Source: Rhodobiaceae bacterium (GTDB lineage: Bacteria > Pseudomonadota > Alphaproteobacteria > Rhizobiales > Tepidamorphaceae). From it: a DNA stretch of 64,000 nucleotides. Positions within the stretch are counted from its first letter, which is position 1, and each line of letters starts with the position of its first letter. Positions 43,073 through 51,160 of the stretch are shown one piece after another. A program made the translations under genes and the position numbers. The notes beneath the pieces are model-generated. The model searched no databases and had not been told where the DNA came from. It worked only from the letters and a program-made list of their open reading frames with translations. Location: positions 447,875 to 511,874 of the forward strand of contig JACKJK010000004.1 in NCBI GenBank assembly GCA_020637985.1, in the 5' to 3' direction.

Positions 43073-45769
43073 ATGACGATGCCTAACGCCGTGCCGAGAC
43101 TGCTGCCGACAACCACCCCGACAGTTCTCGTCGGCCTGCTGTCCTTCGCCTGGATCGTGTCGATGTCGCCCTGGCTCGACGTCTTCCAGATCGATCCGGA
43201 CGAAGGCCTCAACCTTGGCAAGGCAGCGCTCGTCGCGGCAGGCTATTCCCCCTACGGCGACATCTGGAACGACCAGGGCCCGGTCCTCACCTACCTGCTG
43301 GCCGCGCTGCAGTTCGTCCTGCCCAACGACGTCCATGCCGCGCGCCTCCTGATCGCTGCGGCGGCAAGCCTGCTCCTCGCCGGCCTGCATGCCGCGGTGA
43401 GGCGGGACGGCGGCGGGCTTGCGGCGGCGGCAACGGTCGTCCTCCTGTTCACCTGCCCCCACTTCCTGCAATTGTCCTCTGCCGTCATGATTGGGCTGCC
43501 CGCCATCGCGTTCGCCGGCCTCTCGCTGGCGATCGCCGGCACCCAACGCCTGTCCCCGGTGCCGCGCGCCGTTGTCTCCGGGCTTGTCTTCGGGCTGTCG
43601 CTGCAGACAAAACTGTTCACCTTCACGATGGCGCCCGCCCTCATGCTTGCCGTATCCGGCATTGCCGCCTCGGGTGTCCGGCATCGCCCCTTCCGCGCCG
43701 TGGCCATCTGGATGCTGGCCTGCGCGCTCGCCTTCGCCATCATCGCAGTGGTTTCCGGCCAGGACCCGATCGCCAGTCTTGTCGCTCCGCACGTCGCACC
43801 GGCGCTGCGCACGCAGCACGATTTCCTGACGAGCCTGGCGACGATCTGGACCACGCTGCGCCAGTCCCCGACCGTCACCATTCCGGGTCTCCTCGGCCTC
43901 GCCGTCCTCCTGCTGTGGCCGGGCATCGACAGCCGCCCGCTCGCCGTGCCCGGCACATGGCTCACCACGGCCGGCCTTGCGCTCGCCCTGCATCATCCCG
44001 TCTTCACCCACCAGGTGCTGCTGCTGATCGTGCCGCTTGCATGGATAGCGGGTCTGTACGCCGTCAGCCTCGGCACTTGGGCCGCCGCGCTGCCGGTGCG
44101 CGTCCCCGCACCGGGAACCACCGTGGTCCTGGTCGCCTGCGCTGCGATCATCGGCGTATCGAGATTTCCCGCGCCCGAAAAAGCGGCGGCGGCCGACCCC
44201 TACGCGCTCTCAGCCCTCGCGCTGCACACCTACGCGCCGCTCGGCGGCTGGGTCGTCACGGACGTGCCAATGGCCGCCTTCAGGAACGGACTGCTCGTGC
44301 CACCGGAACTTGTCGTCTTTTCCGAAAAGCGCCGCACCATCGGTAAGCTGACTGATGCCGACCTGCTGGCCTCGATCGAGCGACGCAAGCCGACCCAGGT
44401 CGTGTTCCAGCGCTTCACCATGCCGGCCGAGGTGCACGCCCGTCTGGCGGGCGACTATCTCGTCGCTCATCGCGGGATACCGCCAGCGCCATACGTCCAC
44501 TACGTCCGGCGCATGCCGGAGCTACAACTCGACAGGCCGGCCCTCGGCGCCGAGCTTGCCGGCCTCGTCGAACGCATGGCGGCAACCTCGGTCGATGGCG
44601 GTTACGCGGTGGCGGTCGACCCGGCAACCGGCCGGCGCTTCGGCGAAAGCATGACGCCCATCCCGGCCGACGTGATCTGGATGCTTCCGGCTGGCGCGAC
44701 CTTCGAGATCGGTGAACGCTTCCTGCGCGCCTTCGCGCTGACGGGTGATGCGCGCTTCCAGGACCTCGCGCTGCGCACCGCCCTGGCGGTGGTCCGGAGC
44801 CAGACCTGCGACGGCGGCTGGCCACCTGCCGCCACCGTCGATGACGATTGCAGCCCCCGCTACGCCGACCAGCCGCATGTTTCCTTCGACGAGGGCATGC
44901 AGGCAGGCATCATCGGTTTCCTGGTCGATGTCGCGCTCACGCTCCCGCCGGGGCCGGGCAGGAACGAAATCCTCACCGCCGCCCGCGACGCGCTCGGCCT
45001 GGTCCTTGAGACGCAGAAGCCCGATGGCGCCTGGCCGCAGCTGCTCCATACGAACGACTATACGTCCTACGCGACGCTCAACGACGACGTTGTCACCTCC
45101 CACATCGACGTGCTGCTGCGCGCTTACACCACCTTCGGCGACGAACGCTACCTCGTCGCGGCGAAACGCGGGCTCGAATTCCTGCTTGCCGCGCAGCTTG
45201 CGTCAGGTGGCTGGGCGCAGCAGTATGACGATCAGCTGCGCCCAGCCCGCGGGCGCGCCTTCGAGCCGGCAGCAGCCGCGTCGATCGAGACCGCCTACGC
45301 GATCCGAACACTTCTCGAAGCCTTCGCCAGACTCGGCGACGAACGCCTGCTTGCCGCCGCCGGAAAAGCCGCCGACTGGCTGGTTGCCTCGCAGACCGGT
45401 CCCGAGACCTGGTCGCGCTTCTACGAGATCGGCTCCAACCGGCCGATCTTCGGAGACCGTGACGGCAGCGTCCACTATGCGCTCGGGGAGATTTCGCGGG
45501 AACGCAGGGACGGCTACCGCTGGTCCGGCCGCTTTCCCGACGTTCTGCAGGCGATCCGGTTGGCCAAGGCCGCCCGCCGCGGTGCCGCGGACTACGACGC
45601 CGAAAAAGCGGTCATCGCGCAAACAGATCGGCTCGCGGGCCTCGCGCGCGCGCTTAAGATGGACCCGGAGACCGATGCCGTGGAGAACGGCGCGCTCATC
45701 TCTGCCATAACTTGGCTGGCGCGCGTCGACGACCTTCTTGCAGCGATTGCGTTTTCCGGTGCGCGCTAG
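43073..45769 (+). CDS. Fusion of GT-C membrane glycosyltransferase and PL10-like pectate lyase domain
   Basis: An 898-residue two-part protein. Residues 1 to about 370 are polytopic and of the GT39/ArnT (PMT_2) kind: after the first helix, DVFQIDPDEGLNLGKAALVA holds the acidic loop, and GYSPYGDIWNDQGPVLTYLL follows. A linker with an extracytoplasmic alpha/beta part runs to about 560. From about residue 575 the sequence becomes an alpha/alpha toroid like pectate lyase family 10: TCDGGWPPAATVDDDCSPRY, KPDGAWPQL, LNDDVVTSHIDVLLRAYTTF (about 668), GGWAQQYDDQLRPARGRAFE (about 711) and GPETWSRFYEIGSNRPIFG. The start at 43073 (or 43079) has no clear ribosome site. Domains from memory of family signatures. 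Function: possibly an envelope glycan made and trimmed, but unknown. Confidence 0.8.
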   Translation: MTMPNAVPRLLPTTTPTVLVGLLSFAWIVSMSPWLDVFQIDPDEGLNLGKAALVAAGYSPYGDIWNDQGPVLTYLLAALQFVLPNDVHAARLLIAAAASLLLAGLHAAVRRDGGGLAAAATVVLLFTCPHFLQLSSAVMIGLPAIAFAGLSLAIAGTQRLSPVPRAVVSGLVFGLSLQTKLFTFTMAPALMLAVSGIAASGVRHRPFRAVAIWMLACALAFAIIAVVSGQDPIASLVAPHVAPALRTQHDFLTSLATIWTTLRQSPTVTIPGLLGLAVLLLWPGIDSRPLAVPGTWLTTAGLALALHHPVFTHQVLLLIVPLAWIAGLYAVSLGTWAAALPVRVPAPGTTVVLVACAAIIGVSRFPAPEKAAAADPYALSALALHTYAPLGGWVVTDVPMAAFRNGLLVPPELVVFSEKRRTIGKLTDADLLASIERRKPTQVVFQRFTMPAEVHARLAGDYLVAHRGIPPAPYVHYVRRMPELQLDRPALGAELAGLVERMAATSVDGGYAVAVDPATGRRFGESMTPIPADVIWMLPAGATFEIGERFLRAFALTGDARFQDLALRTALAVVRSQTCDGGWPPAATVDDDCSPRYADQPHVSFDEGMQAGIIGFLVDVALTLPPGPGRNEILTAARDALGLVLETQKPDGAWPQLLHTNDYTSYATLNDDVVTSHIDVLLRAYTTFGDERYLVAAKRGLEFLLAAQLASGGWAQQYDDQLRPARGRAFEPAAAASIETAYAIRTLLEAFARLGDERLLAAAGKAADWLVASQTGPETWSRFYEIGSNRPIFGDRDGSVHYALGEISRERRDGYRWSGRFPDVLQAIRLAKAARRGAADYDAEKAVIAQTDRLAGLARALKMDPETDAVENGALISAITWLARVDDLLAAIAFSGAR

Positions 45770-45771
45770 GT

Positions 45772-47832
45772 TCAGCGTCTCCAGGCGCTGAAGGAAATGC
45801 CCTTCTCGGCGCAGTCTCGCACGACCGGGCTCGGCGCCCATACGAGCGCGTCTTCCTTCGCCAACCCTTCGAGGCCTTCCAGCACGGTCGCCGCACCCAG
45901 CGTATCCGCGTAGTGCATCAGGCCACCGCGCCAGCGCGGGAAGCCATAACCGTTGACCGTCACGAGGTCGATGTCTCTCGCGGTTTGCGCGATGCCCTCG
46001 CCGAGGATCGCGGTTGCCTCGTTGACCATCGCCAGCAGCAGCCGATGGCGGATCTCGTCGGCGGAAAACTCCCGCCGCGCCACCTTGGCGAAATGCGCCT
46101 CCTCGCGCACCAGGTCCTCGATCAGCGGATCGACCACCTTGCCGCCGCCGCCGGGATAGCGGTACCAGCCGACCCCCGCCTTGCGCCCAAGCCGTCCTTC
46201 CGCGACCATCCGGTCGCCGATCGGGATGTAGCGGCGGTTTGGATCGCGCGTCGCGTCCTGACGCCGCCGGTTGGCGTGCGCGATGTCGAGGCCCGACAGG
46301 TCCTGCGTCTCGTAGATCCCCATCGCATAGCCGAACTCGACCATCGCCTCGTCGATGTCCCATGGCGTCGAACCATCCATCAGCACCGTGTCGGCCGCCT
46401 CGCGGTAGCGCGACAGGATGCGGTTGCCGATGAACCCGTCGCAGACACCCGCGAGCACCGGGATCTTGCGCAGCCGCTTTGCAAGCGCAAAACCGGTAGC
46501 CAGCGCCCGCTCCGAGGACGCCTTTCCTCGCACGATCTCCAGCAGCTTCATGATGTGGGCGGGCGCGAAGAAGTGCAGGCCGACGAGACGCGACGGGTCC
46601 GCCAGCGTGCCGGCAATCTCGTCGACATCGAGATACGAGGTGTTGGTGGCAAGAACGGCGTCAGCCCGTATCACCGACTGCAGCCTGCCGAACACTTCCG
46701 CCTTGACCTCCATGCTCTCGAAGGCGGCCTCGATCGCAAGGTCGGCATCCGCCGCCGCACCGTAGTCGCTGCTCACCGTGAGGCGGCCACGGCGCGCCGC
46801 GGCACCGTCATCGTCGATGAAGCCGCGCTTGAGGCTCGAGTCGATGATCTTGCCGACATTGCCTCTAGCGCGCTCCACGCCGTCCGCGTCCGTTTCCAGA
46901 AGGGTGACGGCCTGACCGGCATTGACGAGTGCATAGGCGATGCCCGCGCCCATCGTGCCGCCGCCGACGACCGCGACATGCTCGACCTTCGCAGGTTCCG
47001 CCGTAAGCCAGTCCGGCGCCCTGGCGCCGCGCTCGGCGAAGAAGATGTGGCGCAGCGCGCGCGCCTGCTCAGACTTCCGCAACTCCACGAAGGCTTCGCG
47101 TTCCGCGCGCATGCCGTCCTCGAGCGAAGCGGTCTGGGCGAGTTCCAGCAACTCGATCGCCTTCAGCGGCGCCACCTGCCCGCGCATCCGGTTCTCGGCG
47201 GCCCGGCGCGCCTTGGCAAAGTCCTCCGGCTCGGCCGCACCGGAATTGAGTTCGCCGACCGGCACAGCCATGCCGAGCCATTCCGTGTTCACCATTTCCG
47301 CGTAGCCGACAGGGTCGTCGTCGAGTTCGTCGACAAGCCCGATCGCCTTGGCCTCGACGCCGGAGACAGGCTTGCCCGTCGGGATCAGCTCCAGCGCCTT
47401 TTCCATGCCGACGAGGCGGGGCAGCCGCTGCGTCCCCCCCGCGCCGGGGATCACGCCGAGGTTGACCTCCGGCAGCCCGATCATCGCGTCCGGGCGAGCG
47501 ATGCGGTAGCGGCAGGCGAGCACCAGTTCAGCCCCGCCGCCGAGCGCGAATCCGTGGATCGCCGCGATCCACGCCACGGGGCTCTTCTCGATGCGGTTGG
47601 CCACCTCCGGCAGGTGCGGCGGCGGCGGCTCGGCGTCGAATTCCCGCGTGTCGGCGCCAGCCGCCAAGGCGCGGCCCTTGCCCGACAGGATGACGCGCTC
47701 CAGTCCCTCGGCTTCCGCCCAGTCGACGGCATCCAGCAGCCCCTGCCGGATTTCCTGGCCGATGGCATTGACCGGCGGATTGTCGATTTCGACATACCCG
47801 TAGATTCCGTCCCTGCGCCGCGAAACCGCCAT
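45772..47832 (-). CDS. Bifunctional enoyl-CoA hydratase/3-hydroxyacyl-CoA dehydrogenase
   Basis: A FadB/FadJ-like beta-oxidation enzyme of 686 residues. Residues 1-190 are an enoyl-CoA hydratase (crotonase) domain (WIAAIHGFALGGGAELVLAC, VNLGVIPGAGGTQRLPRLVG). From about 285 comes the NAD-binding 3-hydroxyacyl-CoA dehydrogenase (VAVVGGGTMGAGIAYALVNA) with LVGLHFFAPAHIMKLLEIV, then two C-terminal helical domains (GFIGNRILSRYREAADTVLM; GYGFPRWRGGLMHYAD). The ATG at 47830-47832 follows AGGGGG; the longer frame lacks a ribosome site. In benzoyl-CoA catabolism it could act on 3,4-dehydroadipyl-CoA to 3-oxoadipyl-CoA. It is divergent from the PaaG-like gene. Confidence 0.93.
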   Translation of the reverse strand: MAVSRRRDGIYGYVEIDNPPVNAIGQEIRQGLLDAVDWAEAEGLERVILSGKGRALAAGADTREFDAEPPPPHLPEVANRIEKSPVAWIAAIHGFALGGGAELVLACRYRIARPDAMIGLPEVNLGVIPGAGGTQRLPRLVGMEKALELIPTGKPVSGVEAKAIGLVDELDDDPVGYAEMVNTEWLGMAVPVGELNSGAAEPEDFAKARRAAENRMRGQVAPLKAIELLELAQTASLEDGMRAEREAFVELRKSEQARALRHIFFAERGARAPDWLTAEPAKVEHVAVVGGGTMGAGIAYALVNAGQAVTLLETDADGVERARGNVGKIIDSSLKRGFIDDDGAAARRGRLTVSSDYGAAADADLAIEAAFESMEVKAEVFGRLQSVIRADAVLATNTSYLDVDEIAGTLADPSRLVGLHFFAPAHIMKLLEIVRGKASSERALATGFALAKRLRKIPVLAGVCDGFIGNRILSRYREAADTVLMDGSTPWDIDEAMVEFGYAMGIYETQDLSGLDIAHANRRRQDATRDPNRRYIPIGDRMVAEGRLGRKAGVGWYRYPGGGGKVVDPLIEDLVREEAHFAKVARREFSADEIRHRLLLAMVNEATAILGEGIAQTARDIDLVTVNGYGFPRWRGGLMHYADTLGAATVLEGLEGLAKEDALVWAPSPVVRDCAEKGISFSAWRR

Positions 47833-47862
47833 TCCAATCCCCCTGTCAGACATGCTAAATAA

Positions 47863-47885
47863 TGCAATGTCTGTACTATATTGCA
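47863..47885. promoter_or_regulatory. TGCA-type operator candidate in divergent promoter region
   Basis: TGCAATGT and ATATTGCA, mirror-related half-sites 19 bp apart, lie in the 62-bp gap between the two divergent beta-oxidation genes. BzdR, the characterised homologue of BoxR, binds repeats that contain TGCA, so this site would bring both genes under the BoxR regulon encoded next door. Confidence 0.6.
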
Positions 47886-47894
47886 AAAAGCGCC

Positions 47895-48677
47895 ATGCCT
47901 GAAACCCCTGTCCTTTTCACCGTACATGACGGTCATGCGCGGATCACGCTCAACCGGCCCGACCGGCTGAACGCACTGACGCGCGACCTGATGCTGCGGC
48001 TGAGCGATAGCGTGCAGGAAGCCATTGCGCGCGACGATGTCCGGGTGATTTCTCTGACAGGATCCGGGCGCGGCTTCTGCGCCGGGCAGGACCTGTCCGA
48101 GCGCGATCCACGCAAGCTTGAAGGCCCGCTCGACCTCGCCGCCATCCAGAGGGAACTTTTCCACCCGGTCGTCCGCGCGCTGGCGGCTACGCCCAAGCCC
48201 GTGGTCGCCTGCGTCAACGGCATCGCCGCCGGCGCCGGTGCCGGGCTGGCGCTTGCCGCCGACATCGTGATTGCCGCGCACAGCGCGAAGTTTGCCTTCT
48301 CTTTTTCGAAGGTCGGCCTCAGCGTCGATGCCGGCCTCGGGCGGGCCCTTGCGGCAACCCTTGGCCCCGCGCGCGCCCGCGCCTTGCTGATGCTCGGCGA
48401 AACCCTGCCGGCAAGCGAGGCTGCCGCGCAGGGGCTGATCTGGCGCGCGGTGGAGGATGGCGACCTGCAGGACGCCTTCGCCGACCTCGTCACCCGGCTC
48501 GCAGGCACGCCCGCAATGGCGCTGTCCGGCATCAAGGCGGCCATCGCGTCGAGCCATCTCGGCCTCGACGCCTATCTCGCGATCGAGGCGGACCTGCAGG
48601 GTGCCGCCGGAGCACACCCGGACTACGCGAAAGGCGTGCTGGCGTTCCTGGAGCGCAGGCCCGCGAAATTTTCCTGA
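47895..48677 (+). CDS. Enoyl-CoA hydratase/isomerase, PaaG-like
   Basis: Crotonase-fold enzyme of 260 residues. It has HARITLNRPDRLNALTRDLM, GRGFCAGQDLSERDP (oxyanion hole), ACVNGIAAGAGAGLALAADI (second oxyanion Gly), and SFSKVGLSVDAGLGRALAAT with the acidic residue typical of PaaG, a ring-1,2-epoxyphenylacetyl-CoA/2,3-dehydroadipyl-CoA isomerase. The ATG at 47895 was chosen by similarity; its ribosome site is weak, and an in-frame ATG at 47862 exists. After BoxC the 3,4-dehydroadipyl-CoA double bond must be shifted, which is a PaaG-type job. It converges with boxR, 10 bp apart. Confidence 0.9.
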   Translation: MPETPVLFTVHDGHARITLNRPDRLNALTRDLMLRLSDSVQEAIARDDVRVISLTGSGRGFCAGQDLSERDPRKLEGPLDLAAIQRELFHPVVRALAATPKPVVACVNGIAAGAGAGLALAADIVIAAHSAKFAFSFSKVGLSVDAGLGRALAATLGPARARALLMLGETLPASEAAAQGLIWRAVEDGDLQDAFADLVTRLAGTPAMALSGIKAAIASSHLGLDAYLAIEADLQGAAGAHPDYAKGVLAFLERRPAKFS

Positions 48678-48687
48678 TGCACGAAAC

Positions 48688-49611
48688 TCAGGATGCCTTG
48701 AGGAATTCGCGGTCGCGGATCAGCGCCAGCAGTTCCTCCAGCGAGGCCTGCAGCGGCTTGCCGCTCGTATCGAGCTTCGCCTGCGCGCGTTCGTAGAGCG
48801 CCTCGCGGCTGCGCAGCAGCGACTTGAGATGCTCCATCGCTTCCGGGTTTCCGGCCATCGGCCGCGTGTCGCCCTGCGCGCGCACACGCGCCATGTGCTC
48901 GTCCGGGCTCGCCTTCAGCCAGATCGTGTGGAAGTGCGACAGCAGGGCCTTGTAAGTCTCCGGCTCCGCGACGATGCCGCCGGCGACGGCGAGGATCATC
49001 GTGTCGTGGGTGGCGATCACGCGATCGACCGCGCGCGCCTCCAGCAGGCGGTAGCCCTCCTGCCCGTAGAGCGCCACGATCTCGTTCACCGGCATCCCGG
49101 AATGATCCTCGATCTCGCTGTTGAGCTCGACGAAGGGGATGTGCAGCTTCTGCCCGGCCATCGCGCCAAGCGAGGACTTGCCCGCGCCGCGCAGGCCGAT
49201 CAGGCAGATGCGCCGCGCCCGCAGGCTGGCAGGAGACTCCGGACTCAACACCTCCATCACCCTCGCCCGCGTCTCCGCCGGCGCGGTGCGATAGAGGTCG
49301 GCGACGCGCAGCACCTCCGACGTCCACGGGTCCTCGTCGCCGACCAGCCACTCGATGCGGTGGTCGAGCGCCAGCGCCACGCGCTTCAACAGGCCTATGG
49401 AGATGTTGCCCTCGCCCGCCTCGAGCTGCGCCAGGTAGCGCGGCGAGACACCCGACAGTTCCGACACGACCCGCCGCGGCAGCCCCTTGAGCTCGCGCGC
49501 CTTGCGCACCCGCTCGCCGACGACCTGGATCAGTTCGCTGGCCGCGAGATCGGGCGCACCTTCGGGCTGCGCCGTGACGACCTCGCCCCTGAAGTTGGTA
49601 ATCTCGCCCAT
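48688..49611 (-). CDS. boxR: Benzoyl-CoA-responsive transcriptional repressor BoxR/BzdR type
   Basis: A 307-residue regulator that joins an XRE-type HTH domain (residues 31-90, VRKARELKGLPRRVVSELSG, SPRYLAQLEAGEGNISIGLL) to a shikimate-kinase-like domain (residues 132-300). The latter has a P-loop GLRGAGKSS at 139-147 and AVAGGIVAEPETYKALL. This combination is diagnostic of BzdR/BoxR, whose C-terminal domain binds benzoyl-CoA and releases DNA. No strong ribosome site precedes the ATG at 49609-49611. It follows boxA on the same strand after 105 bp. TGCA repeats upstream of the box operon units are its probable targets. Confidence 0.95.
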   Translation of the reverse strand: MGEITNFRGEVVTAQPEGAPDLAASELIQVVGERVRKARELKGLPRRVVSELSGVSPRYLAQLEAGEGNISIGLLKRVALALDHRIEWLVGDEDPWTSEVLRVADLYRTAPAETRARVMEVLSPESPASLRARRICLIGLRGAGKSSLGAMAGQKLHIPFVELNSEIEDHSGMPVNEIVALYGQEGYRLLEARAVDRVIATHDTMILAVAGGIVAEPETYKALLSHFHTIWLKASPDEHMARVRAQGDTRPMAGNPEAMEHLKSLLRSREALYERAQAKLDTSGKPLQASLEELLALIRDREFLKAS

Positions 49612-49716
49612 TCGACAGCAACCATGAGATTCGAGCCGGTTATGAATTATATTGCATGATCCGGTTCGGGGAAACGGCGGATCGGTTGCCGGCGGACAAC
49701 CGTTGCCGCCGGCACT

Positions 49717-50904
49717 TCAATAGGTCTCGACGTGATAGCGCCCTTCGCCGCACATCACCTCGCGGGTGCTCTCCCACGGCACACCGGCGCTCTCGGCGAT
49801 GTTGAGGAAGGCTTTCTCGACGCCTTCCTCCATCCCGCGCAGGCCGCAGACGTAGATGTGTGTCCTGGGGTCCTGCAGCATTTCGGCGATCACCTCCTGC
49901 TCCACCATCATGCGGTCCTGCACGTATTCCTTCTGGGCGCCCGGAATGCGGCTGAACACGAGGTGCTTCTTGAGGATGCGACCGGGAATCTTGTTGAGCG
50001 GCCCGAAGTAGGGAAGGCTGTCGGGCGCGCGCGCGCCGAAGAACAGCACCATGTCACCGTCGCCCGCCGCGGCCACCCTCTGGCGGCGCATCGTGAAGGC
50101 GCGGAACGGCGCCGAGCCGGTCCCGGTGCATACCATCAGCAACCGCGCGGAAGGGTCGTCGGGCATCAGGAACGTCGCGCCGAAGGGACCGGTGATGAGG
50201 ACCTCATCGCCGATCTTAAGATCGCAGACATAGTTGGAACAGATACCCCCGTCCTCGCGTTTCACGGTCAGCGAGATATTATTGTAGCCGGGCCGCTCAC
50301 CATCACGCGGGCTTGATATCGAATAGAGGCGCGGCAGGTGCGGATTGCCGTTCTCGTCGGCCCCCGGCGCGATGATGCCGATCGACTGGCCCTCCATCAC
50401 CGGAAAAGGTTGCCCGCCCAGATCGAGAATGATGTGGCGAACCTCGGCACCGGATTCCTCCGACGTCAGCCGGTACGATCCCTGCACGACCGCCTTCGCC
50501 GGCTTGGAGCGGGTATACAGGTTGATCGTCGGTTTGGCCGCGCTGGACGGCGCTCTTGCCTTGCCACCGACGCCCTTGTGCGCTTCCGCCAGGAGCGCCG
50601 CGACGGTCTCGTCGAGCGCCTCCTCGACGTCCCCGGCCCCTGCCCCGATGTCCTGCTGCTCTGGCAGCTCATCCCAGGACAACTGCTCCGCGATCGAATA
50701 GGGCTCGGCGACAACACGCCACTCGTCGATCGACCCCGTCGGGCAGACCGGGATGCAGGCCATGCAGAAGTCGCACTTGCCAGCATCCACGACGACATTG
50801 GTGTCGTCGTGCGTGATCGCCTCGATCGGGCATGTCATCTCGCAAGTGTAGCAGCGGATGCAGATTTCCGGATCGATCAGGTGCTGCTTGAGCGGCTTGT
50901 TCAT
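49717..50904 (-). CDS. boxA: Benzoyl-CoA 2,3-epoxidase reductase subunit BoxA
   Basis: NADPH-dependent iron-sulfur flavoprotein that supplies electrons to BoxB, 395 residues. Two ferredoxin-like 4Fe-4S motifs lie at the N-terminus: C15, C18, C21, C25 and C44, C47, C50, C54 (CIRCYTCEMTCP, CDFCMACIPVCP). After an acidic linker comes the FNR-like reductase: RLYSISSPRDGE binds FAD, VCTGTGSAPFRAFTMRR binds nucleotide, and the tail is CGEGRYHVETY. The ATG at 50902-50904 overlaps the stop of the small upstream ORF (ATGA), so the two are translationally coupled. Confidence 0.96.
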   Translation of the reverse strand: MNKPLKQHLIDPEICIRCYTCEMTCPIEAITHDDTNVVVDAGKCDFCMACIPVCPTGSIDEWRVVAEPYSIAEQLSWDELPEQQDIGAGAGDVEEALDETVAALLAEAHKGVGGKARAPSSAAKPTINLYTRSKPAKAVVQGSYRLTSEESGAEVRHIILDLGGQPFPVMEGQSIGIIAPGADENGNPHLPRLYSISSPRDGERPGYNNISLTVKREDGGICSNYVCDLKIGDEVLITGPFGATFLMPDDPSARLLMVCTGTGSAPFRAFTMRRQRVAAAGDGDMVLFFGARAPDSLPYFGPLNKIPGRILKKHLVFSRIPGAQKEYVQDRMMVEQEVIAEMLQDPRTHIYVCGLRGMEEGVEKAFLNIAESAGVPWESTREVMCGEGRYHVETY

Positions 50905-51074
50905 GTCGGCCGTCTCTGGTCGGCAAGCGCCTCGGGAAGCGTCATCAGCTCGATCAGCTCGGCGCACACACCCTGGCAGTCGGCACACGTGATGCAGTGC
51001 GCCCGCATGGCGGCGGCCACGGATTCGATGTCTGTCTCGCGCGGCGATTTCACCGCTGTACGGATGGCTTGCAT
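50901..51074 (-). CDS. Small four-cysteine protein between boxB and boxA
   Basis: An ORF of 57 residues, easily missed by a length cut-off. It opens MQAIRTAVKSPRETDIESVA and contains CITCADCQGVC at residues 30-40, a CxxCxxCxxxC pattern like a 4Fe-4S ferredoxin-type motif or zinc site. It then has an acidic/hydrophobic helix (AELIELMTLPEALAD). A good ribosome site GGGGAG lies 7 nt before the ATG at 51072-51074, and the stop overlaps the boxA start (ATGA). I do not recognise a named family. Coupled translation with the reductase suggests a role in electron transfer or cluster assembly, but that is an inference. Confidence 0.8.
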   Translation of the reverse strand: MQAIRTAVKSPRETDIESVAAAMRAHCITCADCQGVCAELIELMTLPEALADQRRPT

Positions 51075-51096
51075 GTCAATCTCCCCGGAGCGTCAT

Positions 51097-51107
51097 TGCA
51101 TTGTGCA
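51097..51107. promoter_or_regulatory. TGCA-N3-TGCA operator candidate upstream of the small ORF-boxA
   Basis: TGCATTGTGCA, 23 bp upstream of the small ORF start, is nearly identical to the site TGCATTTTGCA at 54325 in front of boxC. Both fit a BoxR/BzdR-type TGCA repeat. An internal promoter for boxA may be here. Confidence 0.5.
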
Positions 51108-51118
51108 CGCATCGGCGC

Positions 51119-51140
51119 GCGGGGGCGCGAAAGCCCCCGC
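51119..51140. terminator. Hairpin downstream of boxB
   Basis: GCGGGGGC and GCCCCCGC form a perfect 8-bp stem over a 6-nt loop, 20 bp after the boxB stop. There is no following T-run on the minus strand. It may slow transcription or protect the boxB messenger from 3' decay, allowing more epoxidase than reductase. Confidence 0.5.
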
Positions 51141-51160
51141 CTCCTTGTCCGCGATGCGCC

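Noticed and set aside
45772..47832. Candidate for the missing BoxD
   Set aside because: The sequence is crotonase plus 3-hydroxyacyl-CoA dehydrogenase; there is no aldehyde dehydrogenase Cys/Glu motif.
45712..47862. 716-codon frame on the plus strand
   Set aside because: Antisense to the bifunctional hydratase/dehydrogenase, which has all expected motifs.
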